A DNA stretch of 64,000 nucleotides from Rhabdornis inornatus (lineage: Eukaryota; Chordata; Aves; Passeriformes; Rhabdornithidae): assembly GCA_013397075.1 (NCBI GenBank), contig VWZS01002145.1, forward strand, positions 199,519 to 263,518, written 5' to 3'. Shown piece after piece: positions 22,969 to 35,843 of the stretch. The first letter of the stretch is position 1, and every line of letters begins with the position of its first letter. The translations under genes were made by a program, and so were the position numbers. The notes beneath the pieces are model-generated. The model was not told the DNA's origin and searched no databases. It was given only the letters and a program-made list of their open reading frames with translations.

Positions 22969-25900
22969 TCAAAGGATAAATGTTCAGTGGAGTTCTGCAG
23001 GCTGTTAAGATCAAGAAGTGCAAAGTGAAATTTTAAATGGTTGGTGGTATCTAGAAGAGACTTTCTCAGCTGTTGAGGTTTTGACTGGTTGCATCCCTTT
23101 GTCCATTTGCCCTGGGGAATTTTAGTTCTGTGCCTGAATCTTCCCTACTGATGCAAACAAAAGGTGAGGTATAGATCTTGTTTTATGGTACAAGAGACAG
23201 GCTGGCTGCCCTTCCTTGGGCAGAGTTTCTACTGGCTTTACTGGCTGATTCCTTGGAATGAAGACAGCAGAGTGTGCACCAAAACAACATTTAGGTACTA
23301 AACAGTGGGCTTCAGTCTCACTTGTAATCAAGTTGCTTGCCTCTAATTTCCCTTCCTTTTGTAAAACAGCTGTTATTTGAAATCCACTTCAGATATTGAC
23401 ATTCCCTTACTATAGTAAAATCAGTTCTGGCAAAGATAAAGACAGACACAGTAGTTTTGCAGTCTGTAGATTTTGAGCTGGCTTTGACTGTGTGCCCACC
23501 ATAGGTTGTCATAATGCAGTTGGCTTCTTTCTAAAGAGTTGCTGGTCTCAGTAAGTTGTAGGCTTGTCTACATATTTAATAACTGAGTTAGAGTGTGAAT
23601 GAAACTGCATTAGCTTTTCTTCATGTGTTTATGTGGATATTCTTGGTCAGGCCACCTTAATAAAGATTGGGCTAATCCACATCCAAAGTTACTTAGCACA
23701 TTAATCTGTTCTATGCTAGCTTTTCCAGTGCTTGGCAGGCTCGTAAATCACCTGTCTCTCGTCTTTTAGTTCACCCCCATGGTATAGCAATAAGATTATA
23801 TACTCAGTGTTTCTGAAGTGTTCTCAGCTTGGTGTTCCCCAGTTAGACGTTAAAGGTTTCATGTTGTGCTCTCTGTGAGATGATGGGGGTACCTATAAAC
23901 ATGTGAAACTCCGAGTCTCTGCTGTGAAGAAGTTTAGGGGAGCATCCACCTCCCATGCTCATCAATACTGTTTTGTGTGCTTTTATGGAAAGGGTAATGC
24001 AACACAGAATACTGTACATGGATTCTTCCAGCTCTGAATTAGTCTCTTTTATCTGTCTCTGACCACAACAGATGTTGGCAGCCTTTCTATTCCATATCCT
24101 TAAGTCAGACTAAGAATATGAGTTCTGCTTAGAGAAGCTGCAAGGGAAAAAATTAACCCTTTCAGGAGGATTTTTACTGTGGTTTTTTTTTTTAATGCTC
24201 TTGGCTCAAAGGGGGAAAAAAAAGGTCAGCAAATGTCCAGATTGACATAGTCTTTGGGGCATCCTCAGTTTATATTCCACAGAAGTGCTCACAGGTCTCT
24301 GCATTTTCAGTCGACTTTCCATTTACTGGGGACACAGGGCCAGACAGTAAAAAGATAGTTTCTAATACAGTTTGCAAATGAGTTTGCATGGAATGGTAAC
24401 AGTTCTCTAAAGATCTTATGAGTATAACCTTCAGCATAGACACCAGAGACAGTACTGGCCATATCTATGGAAAATTAGCCCATCTAACCCTTCTCAGGCA
24501 ATTAATCTGTTGATTCTATTGCATTTATTATGGTATGAAACATCCTGTAAAAAGTTTGAAGTAGTTTATTTTTTTCCCTGTAGGTGGAATTAACAAAATC
24601 TTCACATGCCTAGATCCTCTTCAGGATAACCTTGGACTGTTTGCTTTCATCTTAAAACAAATAAAAGCAAATAAAAATAAATCTATAATGTAAAATAATT
24701 GCAAATGTGTAGGTATTTTATTCCTATGTTTTACTGAAAAGAAAGCTCATCATAGTCATAATTAAAAGAAAGTATTATATGTATACATATTTATACCATA
24801 ATTTGAGAAGTGCCCATTAAATCTCCAAACAGCCCTTGCAGACTGTTCCCCGCTGCTCTCCAAGATGACCAGCTGTTGGAAAGACCTTGGCAATGGCAGA
24901 ACCAAGCCAGCATTCTTTTTCCCTGCTGCCCTCATGCCTCTAACAGAGACCTGTACAGCCGATGTGTAGCTAGTTACTTGTCTTCAAGGGCAAGGGATGT
25001 AAGGATCTAATTTTACTGCATGACATGGGCTGCAGAAGCACACACAGCTTGCTCATATCCTTTGTGGAGTTGGAAGCAGAGTCACCTTTTTTCTTTTTTC
25101 CTTTTTTTTTTTCCACCACACAGAGACGCCATCACATATGTTCAGAGGCTGATGAGCTGAAAAGATCTGGGAGCCACATGTGACCAGCAGGACGAGCATC
25201 AGCCTAGAGCAGAGTTTCAGTGGGAGATGACTTTTGGGAAAGTTCCCACAGAAATACCATGGTAGCATTTCTGTCCTTGATCAGCTTGATTTCATTTATT
25301 CTGAGGCTACTTCACATGTCCCTGGCACAAAAAAAAATACTATTAATCCGGCATAAGGAGCACTTGAGATCCCATCAGTGCTCTCTGGCATCACCAGAGG
25401 GGTGCCAAAGCGCTGCCTGTGTCAAGGTGGACCTGGCCCACCGTGTTTGACACAGTAGCTTGTGCTGAATCACAGTGCCTGCCCTGCTGCCAGGAAAAGG
25501 AAGGGCTTGTTTTCATTAGGGGACATCAATCTGGGAGGGAGGGTCACAAGCATTTTTGGAATGTCAAAGCTGGACCAAGTTACTATGGTGAGTGACAAAG
25601 TTGGAAAGCTGATATTTTCAATAATACAGCACAACAGTCTATCCTTAAGGTTTAATTGCCCAGGTATAGAAAGGGGAGTTTGATCCCTCTCCTCTTCCAT
25701 GAAAATGGAAGCAGATGGCCTCAGGAAGCTGGGATGACTACACAAGCAGGTGAGTCTCTAGGCAGTTCACTTCTTAAAATTTGGGCATCACCTTCTTCTG
25801 CAGCCCCCTGCCCTCAGTTTGCCTCCAAATTAGTTGCCCCTTCAGACAAGGGAGCAACAAAAGCAGATTTTTGGAGGAGGAGGAAGTGTAGAGGAAAGGT

Positions 25901-26984
25901 CATATTTCCCTCAGGTTAGAAGTGCTTGATATCCTAGGTAAAGTTTGTTGTTCAGCTTATAATGGACTTTTTTGGGTAGACAGGTTGTATGGCCGGAGGA
26001 TGTGGTGGTTGGGGTGACAGTGGGGTTAAGGGCTAAGGGCAGGGCTGCTCTCAAAGGGTTGATTTTGTTCATCTTGTTTGATGTAAGAGATGATGCTGTG
26101 GAAATGCTAACCTACAGCTGCTGCCTTCCAGCACCCTGCTAGATGTGGGCAGGAGGAGGAAAGAAGATAAGCAAGGGCACCCCTCAGTCCTCCTTCCTGA
26201 TGCTAAGAGGATGTAGTGACATCTATGATTGAGAGTTTCTATCTCTGGGGGAACTGTCCTGACTCCCGACTGAGAGAAAATATCAGATTCCACTGACTAC
26301 TTCTGCTATCTAAGTATTTTATATGTGAAACTTGTAATTTGGGGAGAACTGTGAGCTAAGAATTTCAGAGGCAGCCACTGCCACCACTGTGAGACTATTA
26401 CAGCAGAGCTGGTCCCTGCCTCTATGAACTTGTTCCTGGTTTATATTGGACTGTGTAGAAACCCCCAGCACCACTTTCCTGGGTGTCCATCTCCTGTAGT
26501 GCCAGGAAAGCACTAAGGACTTCTAGCCAGCATAGTCCTGTGTACACAATGACTATTTATTCATTCTCAGAGAAGGAACCTGAGGCTGAGTGCTTTATCC
26601 ACTTTTAAGTAAATGGGACATACAGTGGCCTTCTGCAGTTTTGTGCATCTGGCCCTTTTCTTCACTTGATTCTCCTCCAACCACCTGCAATGAAATGTAC
26701 TGAAAGCGTTTTATGCCTAATGGCTTGCTTTCACTGTTGTAAGAAAAATGAAAATTTCAGAGGGGTTGCAATCAAGACCCTTCCTTGTCCTTCCCGTTTT
26801 GTTGTCAACCTGAAAAATCAGCTGTTCCTGTAATCCAAGTCCCAGGATAATGTCAAATGTAAGTGGCATATTCTGAAATGTCTTGTGGTGAGGGCTTTGG
26901 AGCTTCTCCCAGGAGACTTTTCTTGCTGGGAGTTGTTCTCTCATGCTTAGTGTGTGATTTAAACAGCAGCATATCCTGCAACTA

Positions 26985-27017
26985 CTCTAAAATAATGTTT
27001 GTTAAATTATTTTAGAG
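26985..27017. repeat. perfect 12-bp hairpin, AT-rich
   Basis: CTCTAAAATAAT at 26985-26996 and its exact reverse complement ATTATTTTAGAG at 27006-27017 enclose a 9-base loop. It sits in otherwise unremarkable AT-rich DNA. Confidence 0.85.
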
Positions 27018-28460
27018 CTTGCCAGCTCTGTTAGTAAATATTTTCCAATAATTGATTGTTAGAGTGTTTCTTGGTTGCGTGTGGTAATGGGGTCTTCCTC
27101 TTTGCAGGATTATTGGTCTTTTAAGTGGGATCCAATCACTTTCCTCAAAAGAGTGGAATACTAGATTCAGCTAAGAAACACTTTGAAATTATATTTAACC
27201 TAAGGCTGCCAGTGTTACAGAACATGAAGGGATAATATTCTTTCTCTCTTCTGCAAATTCACATGCACATGATTAATTGCATTATTTATCCGTGACTAAA
27301 TATTCTATAAAGCTCTATCTTTATCAATCTCTGTTGCAATTCAGTAGTGATATATTTTTAGATGCTATGTATAGTCTCTGCTAAGTGTTAATTTTTCTGT
27401 TTCATTAATATGTACTTTTGCATATACCTAGAATTCTAATATACTGGACATCTAATAACTATTCCTTTTATTTTTGATAAACCTCTAATATCAATCGAAG
27501 AATATGGGCTAAAAATGGGATATGAGCCAAAAGACACAACTGAGAGCACTACATTGAATTCCTGTACTCTTACTCTGTGTCTGTGGGCTGACTTTCATGA
27601 AAGGGTTCCTAAAAACATCCAATGTTTCCTCTACCTGCCCAAGAATATAGAAAAGTCCCATTGACTCCAGGTTTGTTTACAGTGCTGTGTGGGACAGACA
27701 TGCTAGAGATTGGCTCTAAATAAGATGGATTAAACTCCAGAAGTACAGGAGACAATCTGGGAGACCTAAAATTTGTCTAAGAATAACACTTAGAGATAGA
27801 AAAGGTGTAAAAAAAAAAGAATTAGGTACTGAGATTTATCTTGTCTCTATTAGTACACTCCTCTCAGTGGCCCAGTCCAGTAAAAACCTGGAGCTGACAT
27901 AATTCTTCCAAATTTATTTTTTATTATCTTTTACTAATTAGGGAAGGTCCATTTCTGTGAAGAAGGTTATGGTGTCAGGTAAGCAGGCAATTAAGGCTGC
28001 TCTTCTCCAGAGGTCTGTGAACCTGAAAAAAAGGCTTGCCTATCATCCAACAGTAAGAGATTGAGATTGGACAAGTACACATATAAATGATGTTAAATTC
28101 CTTGAGCATTTGTGTAGTGTTAGAAGAAATTTGGGCTTAAGCTGCTGAATACCTGGTTATCTGCCTGCAGGCTAATTTTGGGGCTGAAGAATTCTATCAA
28201 TATTGGTGCATGTTCACATAAGACATTGAGTCATATTGCAGTCACTCATCATATTGCTTCCTCTAAAAAGGTTGTGGGTGAAATATACAAAATCAGACTT
28301 TCTGTTCTCTAGGTTCTTGGTCTTTTGAACCAAGTTTTCATGTAAAATGGTCCCTAAGTTAAAGTTTTACTAACCCCCTATGGCAACTAAACAGTTTCAT
28401 AAACAGGCTACTGAGATACTTATCGAAAAAAAAATCTGCACTACTTTACTCAGAGCAGGC

Positions 28461-28474
28461 TTTTTTTTTTTTTT
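28461..28474 (+). repeat. poly-T tract
   Basis: Fourteen consecutive T. No adjoining retrotransposon body or target duplication is recognised. Confidence 0.9.
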
Positions 28475-29152
28475 GATCGTGATCCTCAGTGATATGGGAC
28501 TTTGAAATAGTGTTGCAGTTTAGTGGGCTATTTCTCTCCTACGTTTTATATTTTTATTCTGAGATGTCTTATATTACAATCTATTTTGCTTCAAACAATG
28601 ACCTCTGTTGCAGTCAAATGTAGCTTTTCTGATATTTGACTTTCAAGGAGTGTTCAAGAATAAGGTGTAGAGAATCCCTGAGTCTGTCCATCTGTGATCT
28701 TCAGCAACAGTGAATCTGTAGACAGAAATTTCATTCTGCCACGGTCACCTTTCTTTAATCTCATGCCTTGAACACTGCCTCCACCTTGTTGTAAAAACAG
28801 GATTGGAAGAGAAGAGTAACTCCCCTCTCCTTTTTCATTGCCATCTGATGTTTTGGCTACAGATGGTGGCTGACTAATGATGAACATCCTGTTCCCTTAT
28901 GCTGAAGGAAGTCCACACAAGGGAGGTAAGAGCACAGATGCAAGGGTAGCCTGCTGGGCTCCCCACCCTTCAGAATCTGCAAGTGGCAGCACTGCGCTCA
29001 GCTTCCAGAAAGTGGGAATGACACAAAAGATTGCCATGTAATTCCTGATGCTTTATGGGTCATTGGAATGGTGATGCAGCCGACTGACTGGTTTTTAGCT
29101 AATTGCTGCAGTTTTCTGAGATTGGCCATTTTAACCCATGGTCTGAAAATTG

Positions 29153-29178
29153 TATGGGTTTTTTGAGAAAAACCCATA
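29153..29178. repeat. perfect 11-bp hairpin with 4-base loop
   Basis: TATGGGTTTTT at 29153-29163 and AAAAACCCATA at 29168-29178 are exact reverse complements separated by TGAG. The compact loop would allow stable folding as RNA or single-stranded DNA. Confidence 0.85.
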
Positions 29179-32100
29179 TATATGGTCCCTTGTGACCATA
29201 TCTCTGCTAAAATGTGGTTATTCTACAGAAAAAATGTAAGTAAAAATATAGATCTTGAAAGCAACACAATTCTTCAACCTGTAGAAGAAATCTCTGCAGA
29301 TTTCAACTCCAAGTACTGCTGTGCCTTCTCTGGGTGGATGGAATAAAGAAATAAGGAGACTCTGAAATGCTAAGCTCAGCTGCAGCAAACTCACCAGCTT
29401 TTGCCTGAGAAGATACTGCTTCTTGAGACATACAGTGAGCATGAGCTATTTTGTCTCCCTTGAGACAGGAAAGCTCTGAACTTTCCAGGTAAATCCACAG
29501 TTTAATCCAATTCTGGAGTAATTGCAAGGGCCCTGAACAGAACTTGTTTTCTGGGCTGGATATGCTGAACTACTCTTCATTCTTTCCATCTGGGCACCTT
29601 GGAAACATGTGTGTCCAGTCTCAGGAATACTGATCCTCAGAAGTGATGGAGCCTTAATGTATAGGTCACGTCAGAAAAGGTGTACAATGATTATGCTCAT
29701 CCTAGCACGAGGGTTGTTTATTAACTAGTTGCCAGTTAACATTATTTAATGTATAGGAAAAGATACTAAATTTGCAGGCTAAGTAATTTCTCTGTTTCAA
29801 TACTCTATGGATGCCAGTGTTTGGCATAATAAACTTCATGTGGTAAATTACACTTAGGCTTCTTTTCACTTGCTTTGCTTTTGCAATTGCATTAATAAAG
29901 TCTCCAAAATGTACCTGTAAATCTTAAGAAAAAGAACTGAAGTATCTAGCTAAGAAATTATAGCAGAGTGTTATCTTCTTTCTCCTACCTGCCCCTCTAC
30001 TACAGATGCCTGATGTTCAAAAAAGAAAAAAAAATTAAGGATAAACTGAAACTAGTTTTAGGAAGCTATATGTCACAAGCAGGTAGATCTAAAAATAGGG
30101 TATATCTGCTATTAGTGATAGCTGTTCTAAGCCTCCCAAAGCAGGCTAAGAACTCCTTAGAGCTTCAAGGAGCAAGATGATGGATGTTAAAGTACTGTCA
30201 TTTTTAGGCATTTTCCAAAGTAAGTGGCTATTTTTCTTGCCATTTGGTGCTACAGAGCAGTATTAATGGTAACTAATGCAGTGCAGGTTTAGACAAAAAG
30301 TAGTCACAGCAAAGCAATTTTAAAATTCTCTCCAACATTATCCGATATTGTAAATAAATAGGAACACATGATCACATGACGTGATTCATTGGCATGAGTA
30401 TGGGATACTCATGTTGCCTTAAAGTAGCATATAATTTAAAGAAAAAGGTTTTCCAATGTCCATTCTCAAGTATTCTGCATGTACTGCGTTTCAGTGTTTT
30501 GCTGGATATTTTGCAGTTTCCCAAGTCCAGTCTTTCTGGCAAAGTTAATCAGGACTTAAACATTTTACAAGTATCTGGTGGTTTGTGATCCTTCCGTTAT
30601 ATTAATGTTACTCAAAGTCACAGGGGAAGCATTGTTTCTATGCCTTGGGAAAAAGCTGTAAACCTTATAGTAGGATTGCTTTATAAAGTATTTGCAGCTG
30701 TTAATTTTTCTCCAACCCTTTTCTCCTGTTTTTTGACACTTTCTTCAAAAGGTTAGTAATTTTCAAGAAACATCATAATTCTATGATATATTTAGCTTGT
30801 GAGGTTAAATTTGGTAATCTTAACTTCAAGTAACTCCTTTCCCTACAAAGAGAGAAAGTAGAAGAAGCCTGATTGAAAGAAATGTGCTGGGCAAAAATTT
30901 GCAAATAGGATTGTTGAGAAATAGTGCCATTATTGATTTAGAAAATACATCTATTAAACAGTGAAATAATTATCATTGTGGGGCAGCTATTCTGTGAGAG
31001 TTGCAAAAATGAGGGCAAGGGTCCATATTCGGGGGGGGAAGGGGAGCCAAGACAGAGGATGTTCAGTTGCGAGGCAAATGATGATACTTCAGCATGTCTA
31101 ATGGTCTAATGCTGCAGCATGTATAAACTAGGGCAAGCTGTATATTATAAAAATTAAAAGCAAGCCAAGGGCTGACAACATTTTCTGAGTTCTGCTCTAC
31201 TGCAGAGGAGTTGGCTTTGATGGGAGTTGTGTTTTCTGCCTTGCTTGCTGTTGGCTCTCCCAGTATGGAAGTGGAAATGTCATTCAGTCAGTTTCAAAAG
31301 TTGCAGTTGCATCAGCATGGTATTGCTTGAAAGACTTTGTTTATAATTTTGTCTTTATCTCCAACAGTCCCTCTGCCTTGCCTTCAGAGATGTAAGTTGG
31401 CAAGTGCTCAGTGTTGCTCTAAGTCATGTCTTTGGATGTGAACTGAGAGTCTTCCTTGTGACCTTCCAAGTTGGCGTGGGGAGTGCTGTGCACAGGATAC
31501 GCTAAAGAGAGCAGGAGTGGTGCTGGAGCAGGGAGGCTTTGTGTCATCTGGCTTCAGGCACTGGAATTGCGTTGGCTGGAAGCTTAATCTCCCTTGTAGT
31601 GAATGCAGAGACAGACTCCTCAAAGGAGAGACTCAGTCCACACTAGAAGCCTCTCTCTCACAAATTTCTTTTTTAGTTTTGGAATTACAGCATCTGGAAC
31701 GACCCTCCTAAATATATTGAGACCTGTAAGACTCCCGTTTGTGAAGCTGCTGAAAGAGATGGGAGCTGGCACTGTGGAGAGAAATAATGGAAGCTAGTAA
31801 AGTGTAAAAGATTGCAAATTGCAAAGAATAGCTAGCTTGGGAACTTCTGTTTTCTCTGTGTCACAACATTTTGCCTTCCAAACTCACTATGCTATATTGC
31901 AAAAACTGTTCCTCTGTTGCCTGTGTGGGTATTTGTCTATTAATCATCACTGTCTGCTTTTTCCTTTGAATTTATCTTTTAATCATCTTGTTAAAGATCT
32001 TAATTTAATCTGTATATTGTATTTGGTAGTAAAAGCTGGCTAATGAAGAAGTTAAACTAAACTGATTTTTCTGCATTGGGGATCGATGTTTGCATCTCAT

Positions 32101-35100
32101 CATGTTTTCTTAGACTGGGTCATTCAGAGTCTAGCTCTGTTCCAAGCTTTTCCTAGATTAGTGCTGTCAGCTGCTCATGTAGTATGCTAGTGAGACTCAT
32201 GCATCAAAAGGACTGAAACTATTTTGGCTCCAGTCTTAGAAAATATTATTTTCTTTCATTGTAACTTAAACCCATGCAAAAATTAATGTAAATTAACAGA
32301 TTACTTAATGTGAAAGGAAATGACTTAGTATGGCATCTACTTATGGAACAGAAAAAAGAATCAAGCATTTTGACTTTAACTGGTGCTGAAGCATGGAAGC
32401 AGTAGCATTTCCACAAAGGCAGCCATCCTCACACAGGATGTCAAAATATCAGGTAGAGAATTTAATCTCTCAAAAGCCGAAGTCAAATTCTGATTTGGGG
32501 TACCCTGCTGAAAACTAAGCAGTTGCTGCCCATGTATCACTGTAAAGACCAATACCTTGGAGAGATAGGAACATGGACACTATAGAAGGATTTCTAAGAT
32601 CTCTATGTTTGAACCAGGGTTAAACCACTGCCTCTGCTCCTGGCTGCAACAGAATGTTTGTGTTTCTAATCTTTATAGTGTCAGGCTCTTTTTGGTTCTG
32701 TTTGGGACTGGAAGTGTGAATGGGAAAATGCTGAAACCTATGAGAAGGCCTTAACCCAAGGGGTTAGGCTCAGGCTGAAGGCTCACCAGACAGAGGTTAT
32801 TAAAGCCATCCAACTGGAGAGTATTTATCAGAAGTAGGCAGACTTCTGAACTGCTTGAAGTTGTTCTGTGAGGAGTTGAAGGTCATAGGTCAGATCCTTC
32901 ATCAGCTTTCCCTGCAACAAGTTTTCAAAGGTGAGAGCCAGCACTTTGCAAACTGCCAACATAAACATCTTTCATATAATGCTGGCAAGTGTCTATGTAT
33001 GCAGATATATGCATGTCTCCAATTAGCAAAAAATCCTTCCAGGGTCAGAGTAAAAAGAAATCCACAAACCCATATTTTCAAACTTTGATATAAACCTTTT
33101 GGATCTCAGCACACATGAACGTTGGAGAGTTTGAAAACTTTATATTGATTTAGATTTTGTCTATAACATCTCTACTCTAGTCAAGTTCAGTGTGCTCATG
33201 TCTTTCAGTAGTTATGCAAGAAAATACCCAGAGACAGATTTCTGTAATTAAAATCGTGATTACTGAGTAGATCAGCATGTGATGAGGCAAGAAATGGTGG
33301 CTAATATCTGATGTTATCTTGCAAAAAAGAGAGCCCTAAGCTTGAATTTGTTTAATGCTCATTTGGCTTCCCATATAAAATGATAATGATCATCTTTTGA
33401 CAAGAACAGCTGTGATAAAGGGTGAGTGCAAGAGTGTTGCTTGCTTTGGTTTGCATTGCCGAGTATGACATTTAAAAGCAGGGAAAGGCGTTTGTTTTAA
33501 ACTTTTCAAGGAGTCAACCTTTTCAGAGTCAAGCTCCACCTTCTCACTTCTTACAGAGCTGACCAAGTGTGACCCAGCATCACCACATGGCTGCAGACAC
33601 TTTTTCTGTTGCTGCTGAAGGACACCTCTGTAGTTGGCACTGGTTTCAGTACATATCTGTAAAAAATGTTGAACTATTTGTTTGACTTCTGGAAGAGGGG
33701 ACTGGGTTTAATGACCTAAAAAGCCATCTGAGAACAAGACACACTTGTATATAGTCAGCGTTTCTCATGAATTGGAAGCTTGGCGAAGAAGGTGACCAAA
33801 ATTACTTTATTCCCTCTGAAATTTTAGTGCTTCTGAAAATCGCATCCATAGAGAGCTGTAGTTAGACACTAACAAAGAATCCTTGCCTTTAATTAAATTG
33901 TAAGTATTTCTGGGTAGTGATTACAGTTACTTTAATTATTTCCTTTAAGTACAATACTACTGGCTCACACTGGAGCTTTTCAAAATACATCTCTCTACCT
34001 AGAAGGACAAATCATATGCCCTGATCAGTGAACTCACGTGATTTGGAGATGCTGTAGTTAACAGGGATTAGTGTTTCTATGATTTTAAAGATTTAGCTGT
34101 CATCTTTAATTTACCTTAAAATCTCACGTCTTTTTATCCTGAGGGCATTACAGAAGGAGTTTCTTGCTAAATTTATCTTGGAGTTATGAAACTGAGAAAA
34201 GAAAATGAGAGAATACCCATAGTTCCCACAAAAGGTATAGGGATTATTTAAGCTTTATTGGGAGGGAAAAAAAGGCAAGAGAAGAATGAAGCAGATAAAT
34301 AATTCTACCATGTAGATCAAGAGGGCATCCCATCTTAGAGAATATTGTGTAGAGTGGAAAAATCATCCTGGTGCCTGTGGGGTGGTGGGCATGACTTGCT
34401 GGAGCTCCCTGTTGAGCAGTCCCCTGGTCATGCTTATCTTTTCCCTGTTGCCCCAACTTTAGAGCTGTGCAATCTCTGCCTGTCACACAATCAAGGGGAT
34501 CTGGTCCTGCTCTTTGAACAAGATGACAGCAATGCTCAAATGAGAAAGCACGTCTGGTGCCATACAATGGAACACGTTCTTCTGTGATAGGTTGCCTGAT
34601 CTGAGTTGCCTGACAGTGCTTACTGTCTCTGCCTAGGGAATGATTGAGGTGGGACCCAGGGAATACCTCTAATTGGGTAGCACACCTCTGGTCACATCCT
34701 GAGGGATGTATCCTGCTGTAGACCCAAAAGTATGATGACCAGTGTGTATCAACAAATGATCCACTTTGAATATAGCTTTGCCACTAAATTCAGTATTTAT
34801 GCTAATGCTGCATTGATATTATCTATTTCCTCCATGGAGAGAAAAATTGTAGTGTAAATTTACAAATGCAAAATAAAATTGCAAGAGACCAAGCCCTGTG
34901 GATTGCTGCTTGCCACTGCTCTCCACTTGGACCTTGAGCCATTGATCACAGTTGCCATACAGGCAATTTCTTATCCATTAGGTGGTCCATCTGTTAAATC
35001 CATGTGTCTCCAGTTTAGTGACAAGGATGTCATGTGGGCCAGGGACAAAGTTTTAACGTCTACTCAACACCTGAGGTAGTAATTCCCTAACATGAGGATC

Positions 35101-35810
35101 TGAAACTTTCTAGAACTAGTTATAAGTAATGCAAATACCAGAAGGCACCATGAAACATAGAAGATGGAGCAAAGTTTGCCAGATAGAGAAGGAAGTGGTT
35201 TCCTCTTCAGAGAAAATACTTGTTGTGGATGGGTCCTATTTCACTTTGTATTTGCTCCTCTAATGTCCTATGAAGTACTGATTCAGTGAGCATGGTGTTG
35301 TCTCTGAGGATTGGTCATCAGTACTAATTCCTGTCATTTTTTTCTCAGTGTCTGAAATTAATTTTTAAGTGTTCTGCTGGGTGACAATTGCTATAATCAC
35401 TTGCTCTTCTATGTTTCAAAATTATTGTATCTGTGTTTTCCTCCTGATATTTTCACACTTCCCAGGGGGTCTTTTAAAGTGCTTCTCAGAGGCTGTCTAA
35501 TTGTCTCCATGTCATAATCCCCCAAACCATTTATTTATGAAAATAAATGTCATCCTAGCTTTTAACACTTCCATATGTAGCCTTGCCTGTTAAATAACTG
35601 AACAGAAATCAAATACTACTTCCCACTCATGCAAAGTTTGTTTCTCATTAGAGCATTTCAAAAAGGCATCTATTATGGTAATAATTTTAGCTATTCATAT
35701 CAACTTACTCTCAAAACTTGTGCTTCACCTCTTTCAAAGAGTTGCTGAAACCTTTCTTCTAACCCTCCTCCAACTCTCATCTTTACTCCTTTTGATTTCT
35801 TTATAGTGTT

Positions 35811-35843
35811 TTCTTTTTGGTTTTTTTTGGTTTTTTTTTTTTT
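35811..35843 (+). repeat. T-rich low-complexity tract
   Basis: Runs of T broken only by a C and two GG pairs, ending in 13 consecutive T. Low complexity, no recognisable element. Confidence 0.85.
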
